DNA from: Aspergillus flavus
Lineage: Eukaryota > Ascomycota > Eurotiomycetes > Eurotiales > Aspergillaceae
Length of the DNA: 64,000 nt
NCBI RefSeq assembly: GCF_009017415.1
Contig: NC_092410.1
Span: forward strand, 372,001-436,000
Direction of reading: 5' to 3'
Shown: positions 11,714-22,763 of the stretch, one piece after another
Layout of the letters: each line of letters starts with the position of its first letter
Position numbering within the stretch: position 1 is the stretch's first letter
Program-made: the position numbers and the translations under genes
Notes under the pieces: generated by a model
Database searches by the model: none
What the model was told of the DNA's origin: nothing
The model's input: the letters and a program-made list of their open reading frames with translations, nothing else

Positions 11714-14700
11714 TCACAACTGAAGTTTACCATCAAACTCCAATGCCATCCACACATCCACGTAGGGACCAGGACCAGCAATCCAAGTGTGACCAGGATA
11801 GGACACGGTCTTGTTCTTCCGGTAGACTGTTTGTCCATAGTGATCAGCATGCCAGATACGACCGTGTTCCTGAAGAGGTTGCAGTGGACAGTGCTCCAGG
11901 TAGTCCTCCAAACAGGCTCCTTGGCAACCTTTATGACGATCCCGGCTGCACTTATCTCGGAGTCTTTTGATCTCGTCGAGTGGTTCATTATAATATATCT
12001 CTTTCGGGGCCCACATGCCACCCTGACAAGTTTCGTTGTGCTCAGAGCTTCCTTGAGACAAGCATGTGTGCAGCTCTTTGAAGGAGTTGTCGCTATGGTC
12101 ATGCAGACGGCAATCCACATTTGGGCCTGGTTGTATCAGTCAATGATTGCATGCGGTCGTGCTGAAGCCTGGCTGCGCGTACCTGCTATCCAAAATTGCA
12201 TATGTGCAATATTCTGCTTATTTTCCAGAAACCGGAAATGAAACCCAGTCATGTTGAAAAAGTGTGCATCTTCAAAGTCTGCTCCCCACCAGGTGTCCTT
12301 GACCTGGATGAATTTGAGATCCAACGTACCCAGCCCCACATCATTCATGTCAAATAAGTTCTTGACGGGTACCTTTTCCTGGGGACACCACTGTCTTTTG
12401 AGTTCACCGTTATGCTTAAGGCGGAGGATGACGGCTCCGGTAGTCTCACTCACGGATAGATACTTATCCTTCGTAGTCAAACTGTACCTCTTTGGGAATT
12501 TTTTATTTCCTAGGGGTTTCCATTCCCCATCAATATCGGTAACTCTGCCGTAGAGTACCTTAATGCCTTCCTCGTTGTCGGGACGGAATTTGCTCCCGGG
12601 GGGATGGACCTCCACCCGGATGTTGTAGTTGGCAACCATGATCAAATCTCGACCGGCAGGATCGTCATCTTTCTTCATTTTTTTCGGATCCGGAAGGTAT
12701 ACCATCCCTTCGTTCCCCCACAAAGTCCCGACGATGCGGGCCCTCGGCGGAGGTGGCTGGCGGGCTTTATTCTTGTACAAAGCCACCTGTGGGTTTGCCT
12801 CGCGGTAATAATCTTTGACATTGTAGGAGATGGAGACAAGATCATTGCGACCATTGCCGCAAAAATCCCTGCCAAGTAAAAGATCGTCAGTCCCCTTAAT
12901 TAAGCGACGCAAGGTGGTCAATGATCTGTCTTACCCAACAGCCGACCTTCCCGACGATTCCTTGGCAATATGCCACTTGGCAAACACGCCATGCTCGAGG
13001 TCGATGGGCTTGTAACAATAGATACCCTAAAATTCCAGTTTATTATTCTGTTGTTCACTACCAACGATCAGAGCAACGACTTACCTTGTTGGGGTTTCGA
13101 CCTGATTGTTCCGGTGGCTGCAGGTTGGTTAATATGAGTCGAAGAACAAGTAATTAGAAGGAACGGAGAAAATGACACAAGTCAAAGAAAGGTAAACGAA
13201 AGGATAAGCACCATTGGAAGGGGACTACTGACATCAGTAGGTTTACCGTCATCGTCGCGATTCAGCGGTCCGAACAGAGAAACCAAGATCTCGTCGTTAC
13301 CATCCCCTGACCGCGATTAGCTCTACCATCTTCGCTGCTCAACTACTTTATACACACCGTCAACATCGGCACAGGTTATGTAATGGCCCGGGCCATCCCC
13401 CCAATGCTGCAACTGAGTAGGTGTTCCATACTTGTCGAGCACATGGCGCCTCCACGTCCGTCCGTATATCGGATGGTTATCCTTGATATAAACCGTTATG
13501 GCCGTCGAATGGAAGGGCTCCATAGCTGCAACATAGGCAAACGTGTCACCACCAATTTTGCCGATGTCTGCGCTACCGGTTCCCCAGTGATCTCCCGATC
13601 CGGGACTGATGGAGTCATCCAGCTGGTCTGGAAGCCTCTGCTCTCCTGTTCCAATCTGTTCTCGTTTCCATCGGCCATCATCGTAGTAAAGCCAAGAAAC
13701 ACCCTCTCTCGAAGAGACCAGCAGAGAGTCGAGTCCAGCCGGTCCTTTGGCCCTATTATTCCGTGGTAATCAGTCAAATGTACACGGGAATACTATACGC
13801 GAGGAGAATAGGATAATCACGAACCTTCGAGCAGAAATCTCATGGATGATGGTAAAATGCTGGTCGTCCACGATATCACGTCGCCATTCCTTGCTATACC
13901 AGAGAATTATCGGTTTGTGAGAGTCAAGGCAACTGCTGTTTCCAAACTTACGCGTCAAGGGGCTTCTCAGGGGCCTGGAATCGGATGATGGGAACAGGAG
14001 TAGTCTATGAGGAACATTGAGTTTGGTAAGCTATACAAAATCAATGTATTTGCAACCAGCACAAGTAATTACCGACCTTGTCTTCCCGGCCGTGCACGAC
14101 TGGAGCTCCGATAAGCTCGGGGAATGTCCTCGAGAATAGTTAGAAGGGACTTCTGGCTAAGCCTTGATAACACAAAAGACAACTACTTCATTACCTCTGC
14201 GTGAAATAACCTGCCTGCAGACGATGCATTGCAGGCCATCGGCCGATATAATGCTGAGTCCACTTGACGTCCTGCTCAAGCTTATCGCGACCGGGGTTTT
14301 CAAACCAGCTGATATGCCCGCCCTGCATATTGGCTTGGATCATGGTGTCTCCGAAGTCATGGCAGACCACAATATCCATCAGTCCATTCCGTGTGATATC
14401 CATGGGCACCACAGCCACAGGGGTATTTAGCTTAGCCACCTGATACACCGTCCATGCTGCGGATAGTCAGCATCCTCCATTCACAGTCATTAGGATACAC
14501 GTATGGCTTACATTCATCACAAACTTTGACAATGACAAGGTTAGCGTATTTACCTTTTTTAAACATCCTGAGAGTGCCATACCATTTGGATCTGCGCTTG
14601 TGTTCCTAGGGTTGTCCAGAAATTCGATCTTTCCAGAGTTCAAGCCCGACCTGTATAGCTTTTGTTTCAGCAAAAACGTTCAATAGTAGCATTGCGGCGA

Positions 14701-14829
14701 GAAATCTTACGCAACCACCCCCGGGACCTTATCGGTCTCAGCGAACTTGAAGGAACTCACCCAGTAGCCGTCTTCGCGACCGTCCTGGATGGCTATCTTC
14801 GAGAACTCCGGGGCTCTACTGACGGGCAT
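11714..14829 (-). CDS. Aldos-2-ulose dehydratase (pyranosone dehydratase)
   Basis: About 12 exons give roughly 800 residues resembling the basidiomycete aldos-2-ulose dehydratase/isomerase. That enzyme dehydrates 2-keto-glucose (glucosone) to ascopyrone M and on to cortalcerone or microthecin. The N-terminal half is a beta-propeller with FG-GAP-like repeats, seen in PMDITRNGLMDIVV, HISWFENPG and the calcium-loop-like DVDGDGNDE. The C-terminal half keeps the cupin metal pattern HDHSDNSFKELH and a later EHGRIWHADH. Introns were placed to keep frame, for example donor GTATGG at DPN and acceptor GCAG before CATGG. It ends at FDGKLQL, about 100 residues shorter than the basidiomycete enzyme, so the C-terminal lectin-like domain is missing. 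The divergent neighbour is pyranose 2-oxidase, which makes its substrate. Confidence 0.82.
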
Positions 14830-15346
14830 CGTGGATTCAGAGTGACAATGATGTGAGATAAAGTCTGAAGACGAGTCAAGGCAAAAACGTGGATTGTTTT
14901 ACGATGAGTCTACACTCGGTGATTGGTCTCAGCGCAGGTCAATTATATATATCCGGGTTGAACGAGAGAGAATCCGTGCTCGAAACTCTATCATACTCTA
15001 TTATGAAAGCCATACAGCGTAAAGCAACTAGAAAGCAACATTGGCTGTGCAGCCCTTCTACGAAACCGGTTAATGTTACATTTACTTGAAAACAGAAAGT
15101 CTTATACCCGTTTTTACCACGGTTGCGCTCAACATAGTAGTAACTGAAATGAAGGTACTAAATGAAGGTACTGTACGAATGAATGTAGTTACCACTAAGC
15201 TCAGTGTTGGGATTCTGTTATTCGTTTCATGTAGAAGTTCTACTGCAACCGTGACACTATCATGGTTGGGGTGCTGTGACGCAAGGGACATTCGATCTAC
15301 ATATTCCCTGCAGTGGAGAGCTGAATGAAACACCGGAGGACGGAGG

Positions 15347-15390
<44 letters not shown>

Positions 15391-16365
15391 AGAGAAGAGA
15401 AGGGAGTACAAAGCCTAGGAATGAACACGTTGTCTTCAGCGAACCCACATTCTACAATCAAGGCTCTGGTGACCGATCCAATGGTGAGCTATCATGTCCA
15501 TGACATCAGGACGTCAAGCGTTTACTTCCGAGTGCAGAGATTCAAATACCACAAACTCATTTTGGTTGGCTAATTCACCGACTCTCACACTTGGCTCTAC
15601 GATGCAGGGTAACATTGGCCTTCTCTGAGTCTTACAGGTAGCATTTGTAGTAACTGGGTCATCGACGTTGGCATTCGACGAGTTTAGCTTTTGCGGCTTC
15701 TGGATGATTGATTTTTGATATCAGATCTGGCCCTTCCACGTTCTTGTATGGCCTTGGGAATACCTGCGTGACGGAAACTATGCTGGATTATTGAACTAGG
15801 AAGTACGTTGGGAGACTAAGGGACAGGACCATGTGTTGCGTTATCAACAACACTCGTAAAGTTATTTGGCCGTAATTTCTCACAAGGAGACAATTCTTGT
15901 GGTATATGATCAAGACTAGAATACGTCACAAGAGCAAAACGACAGTTGAAAGATACCTTTCGACTAGCTGGGTATCATTCTCGAGTGTGGATTGGGACAC
16001 ATCGTAGATGTTGACGGTTATGGCTGCAGCTCCACCCTGCCCGTAACGAAATGTCAACTCGGACATGTTTAACTGCACGCGTCAAATCACCCGGTTTCTA
16101 AGCCAAGGATAGGGAGAGGAATGGATCGTGAGTTACTCTGCTCTACGCTATCGTCGTAAGCTCTTGTTACGTGGAACCTTTCGTCGATCAGCTAGACGAC
16201 TTGCAAAAGTCTTGACATCAACGAAGACCCTCACCACCGCATTCATCCGGTGGACAGTCCTATAACAAGCTATATTAATCCGCCCAAGACCCTTTCGAAT
16301 GAGCAAATCAAGCACTCTCGTCTTTTCCCTTGCAGTGGCACTCTCAGCCCACTATCATCGACACA
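14830..16365. other. 1.5-kb divergent promoter region of the dehydratase and oxidase
   Basis: Separates the two pathway genes, which are transcribed away from each other, so co-regulation from here is plausible. It contains a 41-bp poly-A tract. I recognise no coding region; the lysine-rich open frames are artefacts of the A-tract. Confidence 0.55.
15347..15387 (+). repeat. Poly-A tract, 41 bp
   Basis: Uninterrupted run of A between the dehydratase and oxidase genes. Such a run could be a retroposon tail or a slippage product, and its exact length is likely unreliable in assembly. Confidence 0.9.
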
Positions 16366-18511
16366 ATGGTCGATACGGAGTACGATGCTCTGAGTAAGGT
16401 GCCCATCATGTACTCGCGTGTCAATCCTCGATTAACGTACCTTAGTCGTGGGGTCCGGCCCCATCGGCGCCACCTATGCCAAGATTCTAGCTGACGCCGG
16501 CAAGGTTGTCCTCATGGTTGAGACTGGCACCCAGTAAGTCGTTCACGGGAGCGAAGTCTATTAAGCCAAGCGACCGGTGGAATAAAAAATGCTAATTCTG
16601 CTAAAGGGAAAGTAAGATTGCTGGAGAGCATAAGAAGAATGCTATCAACTACCAGAAAGATATCGATGCCTTTGTGCAGTAAGTGTACTTCTGTGGAACA
16701 AGAATTGAGTGGATGCTAATTTTTTTCCGGTACCCAGTGTCATTAAGGTAATCAGCTCAAGAATTAGCACCTTTGAGTGTATTTCTCTAACTTTCGATCT
16801 TCTCCTCTTTCAGGGAAGTCTACACTACACGTCTGTACCGACCAACAAAGCCGCCGTTCCTACACTGGCTCCGATCTCCTGGAAAGCGTTCGTCTCTGTG
16901 AAGTCTACAACGGTTCCTCTACCACTAACACTAAACAAGGAACGGCCAAATTTTCAACGGACAGAATCCCCGCCAGGATCCAAACGTAAACCTGGATGCC
17001 AATGGTGTGGCACGTAATGTGGGCGGCATGTCTACCCAGTAAGCATGGCCCCGAGCCTATTCTTATCATTTTCAGTTATCCTGACCTGGACAAGCTGGAC
17101 TTGTGCGACTCCCCGACAGAAAGAGAAGGTTGAACGCAGCGATATATTCAGTGGTGACGAATGGGATAGCCTGTACAAGGAGGCAGAAAAGTTGATCGGA
17201 ACCAGCAAGACTGTGCTGAATGACTCGATCCGGCAAGAATTGGTCATGGAGATTCTGAATGACGAGTACGGGAAGCGATCAGCCGAACCGCTACCTTTGG
17301 CTGCAAAGAAGAATGGCAGTACGGCCTACATCACTTGGTCATCCTCGTCAACTATCCTTGACGCGATGAACTGTAAGGATAAATTTACACTATGGCCCGA
17401 GCACCACTGTGAGAAGTTTGTAGTCGAGGAAACAGATAACGGGCCACAGGTCACCAAGGCTAAAATCCGCAAACTCGCCACAGATGAACTGATTACAGTT
17501 AAGGCGAAAGTATTTATCGCTTGCGGGGGGCCTATACTTACACCCCAGCTACTTTTTAATTCGGACTTCGTGCCGACAAAGCCCAACAGGGATCCCAGAA
17601 CCCAAATACCATTAGAAGACGACGAGGAAGGCATCGCACCTCCGCCGGATATTCCGGAGTATCTCAAGCTTCCTGCTCTAGTGAGTTATATGCCGCGACT
17701 GTTTGTGGTGTATCAATTGACAGTCTGTTAGGGACGCTATCTGACAGAGCAAAGCATGTGCTTCTGCCAAATTGTTCTGAAAAAAGAATGGATTGAGGCA
17801 GTGGCTAATCCAAAAAAGAACCCTTATCAAAGCGATGGGGTGAAACGCAAAAAGTGGGAGAAGCTCAAGGAAGGGTGGAAGGAAAGGGTCCAGAAACATA
17901 TGAAAAGGTTTAATGACCCTATTCCCTTCCCGTTCGATGATTTGGACCCTCAGGTTACTCTACCCTTGGACTATCACCATCCGTGGCATACCCAAATCCA
18001 TCGCGATGCCTTCTCCTATGGCGCAGCACCCCCAGCCATTGATAAGCGGACCATTGTTGACCTCCGATTCTTCGGAACGGTTGAGCCGGACTGGAAGAAC
18101 TATGTGACCTTTGAAACCGACATCAGGGATGCGTACGGCATGCCCCAGCCCACCTTCCGCTACAAGCTGAACGATGAGGATCGCAAACGGTCGCACCAGA
18201 TGATGAAAGATATGGAAGAGGCCGCTGGTGCTCTGGGTGGCTACCTCCCAGGGTCGGAGCCTCAATTTCTAGCTCCTGGCCTTGCACTGCACGTCTGTGG
18301 TACCACTAGAGCTCAGAAGAAGGAGAAAGAGTGTGACCCTGATCCCAAAGAGACCTCGTGCTGCGATGAGAACTCCAAGATCTGGGGTATCCACAACCTG
18401 TACGTGGGTGGGTTGAATGTGATCCCTGGTGCCAATGGGTCCAACCCTACCTTGACAGCAATGTGCTTCGCCATCAAAAGCGCGAAGAGTATCCTTGAAG
18501 GGAATTCTTAG
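16366..18511 (+). CDS. Pyranose 2-oxidase (GMC flavoprotein)
   Basis: Eight exons encode about 578 residues. The family oxidises glucose and other pyranoses at C2, giving the 2-keto sugar and H2O2. Seen in order are the FAD Rossmann motif VGSGPIGATYA, the flavinylation motif GGMSTHWTCATP (His links FAD), the substrate-loop HTQIHRDAFSYGA and C-terminal LALH and SNPTLTAM, carrying the catalytic His/Asn pair. Exon 4 is only 10 nt (16738-16747), supported by the conserved HVIKGSLHYTSVP junction. Intron 5 has two frame-keeping versions, 16888-16939 (keeps NGQNPRQDP) or a 67-bp one just downstream. Usual GTHRMG is GTTRAQ here. No signal peptide. It pairs with the dehydratase on the other strand. 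Confidence 0.9.
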
Positions 18512-18599
18512 ACTCCCCCTGCGGTGTGTTAAGAATGCTTATCTCGTGTTTTTTGTTGCCGTTTTGAGTTCCATTGATTTAGTCCCTACGCTCATTATA

Positions 18600-18930
18600 A
18601 CGTACAATTTAAATGATATTGTCAAATACTATCTTTATATTCTGGATTTCTAGTATTATACTATATCTAAGTTACTAAATAGAACATTAGTTTAATTAAT
18701 AAAATTAAATTAAAAGCTATGTCTAGGGCCTTGTTTAATAAACTTCAATGTCTATTAAAACAGATCTTTTTAATATACTTAGATTTAAGTATAGCAACGT
18801 TCGGTAAGTTTATCTCTAATTTATATATTTCTTCTCTATATTTCTCTATAGCTGTCATCGATCTGCACCCTATCTTTATACTTATAATAGCTCTTGCTAT
18901 TAAAAACAGGATTATATCAATACTCTAATA
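18600..18930. repeat. AT-rich block, probably RIP-degraded repeat
   Basis: A sharply bounded stretch of very high A+T content with long TA-rich runs, immediately after the pyranose oxidase. It has no coding content. The composition resembles transposon DNA mutated by RIP; the original element is not recognisable. Confidence 0.5.
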
Positions 18931-19634
18931 CCTCTTCCGCTTTTTGATCATAATAATTTTCACTGTGCAAATCCCTGGAAGCGGGCCATGCTTTCCCATG
19001 GTGAATCACACTTTTACGATTCCTGTGTACCCTGTGAAAGTTTCGGCCTTATGGGAAATTTCTCCCTGTGAAGCGCCATGTTGTGCAACATAATAAGCGC
19101 CCCTCGAGGATTCTTAGCATGCGGATGACTAGTCCTCGCGGAGAATCACACTTCTACATAACCATGAACACCTTGGGAGCGGTGGAGACGTATGGAGTAT
19201 ACTCCTCATTCGATGTGGACTTTGATTCAGGTGGTTCTTCTAAGTGGTGCCTTTTTTTGTAAACAATCATCTTCCAGGGATACCTGTGGGTCAGATTTGC
19301 GAACCACTAAAGCTGCCCAGAGTGACCAATGGCCGCATAAGGGTGAATAATAACCAAACCAATTAGTAAATGTGAAGAGGGATGCCGGTTCAAGCCAGTT
19401 AGTAATTGTCCAGGAGGGATACCGGTTCAGACAATTGCCAAGAGGGATGCCGATAGCAACTGAATATGAGTGATCACCCAAACAACAGGTAGCAATCTCT
19501 ATGTCCTTTGCTAGGTAATATATGCTAGTTAATCCAGCTCTGGATCATAGTGTCGACATGATCGTATCTATTTACCTTTACATTCTAACCCAGGCACTGT
19601 GACTCGTGGCTGACAGCTGCCATGGTTATTTAAT
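18931..19634. other. Spacer and promoter of the F-box gene
   Basis: Contains two similar stretches around 19002-19080 and 19128-19170 built on GAATCACACTT, and the three-copy GGGATRCCG group described separately. No gene seen. Confidence 0.5.
19379..19452 (+). promoter_or_regulatory. Three GGGAT(G/A)CCG motifs upstream of the F-box gene
   Basis: GGGATGCCG at 19379-19387, GGGATACCG at 19416-19424 and GGGATGCCG at 19444-19452, each preceded by a GAG- or AGAG-like flank. They lie 183-256 bp upstream of the start codon. The same motif recurs before the lactamase, regulator and TPR genes. Confidence 0.6.
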
Positions 19635-20691
19635 ATGCATTTTCCATTCGAGATAATCCAACTTGTACAATTGATACCAGTCCGATTCTGTATCATCACT
19701 AACCTTTATTCTGCAGATCACGCTCTATGCCGAGATCATTCCTTCCCAACCTACTGCGAATATATCGACGAGGGGAGGTTTCCAAAGAGCAAGCGCTATC
19801 AACCGAGACGATTTAAAGAAACTCCGTCTGGTCAACAAAAGCTTCTGTCAAAGCGCTTCGCCTGCTCTCTTCCGACACGTTGTGGCGATAGCCGGCCTGT
19901 TTTGCCAAAACATAACTTTGCCAGCTCTAGCAAGGCTTGTGAACATTTGCAACAGTCCATATACCCAATATGTACTTCAAGTTGACGTCGGATATGGCCC
20001 GCTTTCATACAAGACAGAGGAGGCGATGTCATACGCTGAGGATCTTACAGCGTTGTTGTCGTATTGCTTGAATCGACTTCCCAATCTCAAATCTCTCAAC
20101 TTCTGTGGTCCACCATTGATGTGCTTACCTCATGAAATCCTCAAGTCATCAATTGACACCGTCTTGAGATTGTTGTGTTATATGCCTCCCCGGCACTTGA
20201 CCGAACTTGAACTCCAACTCCCAATGGCAAATGATTTTGCCCCACTGTTTGCTGGCCGTCATAGCACCCTTCCGATCCCCATTGGACAAACCCTCAAGCT
20301 TCTTCGTCATCTTGGATTGCATATCTACGCGCAAACCAACCAGAATGCCCATGCCACTCATATATTGAGGATCATTGAGCTTTCTATCAGCCTGACTTCC
20401 CTATCGATCAGTGGCACAAATGACCTTAGCCTTGATTCTCTGAAACTTGGCCCCGGAGTTCGCCTACAATATCTGTTCCTGGCCAATGTGAGTATCTCTT
20501 CCCATGGTATTCTCAATCTCATTGAGGAATTTAAGGATTCAATAGAGTCCATCGAGCTACAGAGTATAAGGATCGGATCTGGGTCATGTGACAAAGTCAT
20601 TTCTTCACTCCGTAATTTGAGCGGTCTACATAATTTTGACGTATCCCAAGGACGTCGTCTCGGCTATAAATATAGGCGCTATAGCTCCTAA
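19635..20691 (+). CDS. F-box-like leucine-rich protein
   Basis: Two exons (19635-19664 and 19717-20691) give 334 residues. The spliced N-terminus reads FPFEIIQLITLYAEI, then DLKKLRLVNKSFCQSASPALF, the typical two-helix F-box start followed by the LRLVNKSF segment. The rest contains repeated LxxLxL leucine-rich stretches (LPNLKSLNF, HLTELELQLP, SLTSLSISG). Without the intron the frame is broken. F-box proteins pick substrates for SCF ubiquitin ligases; this one has no identifiable target. Its promoter has three copies of the regional GGGATRCCG motif. Confidence 0.65.
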
Positions 20692-21203
20692 TTCGCATTT
20701 AAAGTAGGGATTGTGGACTTGTGTACTTTATTTACTTTCTGTGTATATAGGCTAGTCTCATAGTGGCAAAGGGACACAGTTTGGTACCACTCTTAACAAT
20801 CTCTCGTTACTACGGACTCTCGTTGCCTGCTGAACACATGCAGTTGAAATTGTATTTCTAGTATTTTCAAGGCTGTTTTGACAGTACCTTCCTCCAGAAT
20901 TATCATCAGATGTCCCCGGGGCAAGGCAAGGTAGCTTCCTCTTCAAACAAAGTGACGGCACCCCCGCCTTAATTCCGCACCACCAGCGACCCAAACAACG
21001 ACCACTGAAACCCTCTCGGTATCAAGCTGAGCCTTTTGTGGTAGTACAGACTGCAATGCGCTCTCCAATAAGGCTACGGCATGTTTGCTCTTGGCGGATG
21101 GGGAGTCGTAAAAGCCTGTCAGACGGCCGCCACTCACGTTCTCACTTAGAACTCCCTTCAATCCGCTTGCTCTATTCCCATCGTCCAATAAATTATATCC
21201 AGA

Positions 21204-22180
21204 ATGCGCCCGGCCGGAGATGCAGACGATGCTGCAGAGCCGCCGACATCGATCAATATCGGCAAACACACTTTGGGGAGCGGCATACTGATGGGCGCTG
21301 CAGTGTCAATTCTTTACATCTCTGCGACACTAGAGTGGGCTGCAGCGCAATGGGATTTGACTCTAGATCGGCTGAATTTCATGTTGAATACTAGTTGTAC
21401 TATTAGCGCATGTCATACCTACCCGTTTATACAACAAACAAGGCTAATAATTCCGTACCGTAGCTCGCCCAGATGACTCGTGAAAACGGCAGAGTCTGAT
21501 GTTTGACGACCACAACTTTTTGAATCCGACCAGTACATTACATCTGTACAGACGCTGCATATGTGTACTGATTGGATCAAGGGAACACTATGGGATTGCA
21601 GGAATCTGCGAGAATAACCAGATGGAACTCTCAGGGCCACCGGATGCATCAAATGAGGCGTTAGATTCCTTCAAAGCACTTTGCGACGATGTCCTTGCCA
21701 ACAGTAAAAAGTACTTTCAGCCATTACTCGATCGGATTGAGCGGAAGATTGAAGAGGTGAAAGGTCTCCGAGATGGCGTACGTTTCTCCTACCTATAGTA
21801 TCTACTACACCTAGCCCTCAGAAACGCCCTGGATAGTGATCTCGATTCCAGCTTTTCAACGCAATATCTGCCAAGGACGCCTCGAAGGGCACCAAGTTAG
21901 CTAAGAACAGCTGTCGACAAAACCGATACATCCTTGTCTTCTCCGTTGTCACCGTGTTTTATCTTCCAAAGGACTTTGTAACGGTGCCTCATCCCTAGTC
22001 TTTGGATTCTTGTCAGCCTTTGCTAATTCGTCTAGTCGTTCTTTGAAATGCATCTCTTTTGACCCTAACGATGATTCCTCTGCTTCACAGACACCGTTCA
22101 TTATCACCTTTGTTGCTCTTGCCATCGCAACATATATTATCGCCATTGGTGCGCTTCTTGTTGTTTGGAAGGATTACTAA
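21204..22180 (+). pseudogene. CorA-like membrane protein, degenerate
   Basis: Pieces of a fungal CorA-like (magnesium transporter fold) protein are spread over three frames. They include a WAAAQWDLTLDRLN segment, MFDDHNF, DQYITSVQTLHMCTDWIKGTLWD in another frame, FKALCDDVLANSKKYF and GLRDGLFNA. The C-terminal membrane pair follows, with VVTVFYLPKDFVT joined across a normal intron to TPFIITFVALAIATYI and the stop at 22178-22180. The C-terminal half splices cleanly, but around 21510-21620 two frame changes and a stop separate adjacent motifs. I call it a pseudogene; a fragmentary expressed C-terminal half starting near 21499 remains possible. Confidence 0.55.
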
Positions 22181-22763
22181 GTAAAAGCAACAATGGAAGC
22201 TTGAAGGAAGCATTCCATGGGAAGTCTAGGTATACAAGCCCAGAATTTCGTGGGAACGAGGTTTCCTGGTCTATTGAGATGGAGGAAGTCGAAGAGGGAA
22301 GCTGGTGCATAAGCATTTGCTATTGGGATGCTCGAATATATTAGCCTCGAGTTCTCTCATTTCGAGCTATGGGTACATTCCTATATCTGAAAACCGCACT
22401 GATGCCGATGACAGAGAATATGAGGTAAGATTGCACCTTGTTAAAAATAGAACTTTGGACGAGGTCCCGTTCGACTGCTAAAAGGAATGAATATGGGACA
22501 GGAACAAGAAAACATTCATCCATGGCGCTATGACTACTGATACAACCCAATATGTTGGAAGTCAAAAGTCGTTGAGTGAGAACAATATGGTTTTATTATC
22601 AACCAGAGCCTCCATTTCCGAGAATAACCACCGATTTGTTCGTCTTCCCCTTGACGTACAAAGTATAGAGCCTGATAGCAGTAATAGCAACCATAAGTAC
22701 CCATCGTCATCCGAGCATTTCCGCCTGACCCTCGGCTAGTTTGAGCGTAAACGCATGTGTTAG
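22181..22763. other. Intergenic
   Basis: About 580 bp of 3' flanks of the CorA-like pseudogene and lactamase 1. Nothing recognisable. Confidence 0.5.

Noticed and set aside
15276..15573. Lysine-rich open frames
   Set aside because: Produced by translating the 41-bp A-tract; no homology-like content on either side.
20943..21269. 108-codon minus-strand frame opposite the CorA-like remnant
   Set aside because: Antisense to recognisable CorA-like sequence and without domain features.
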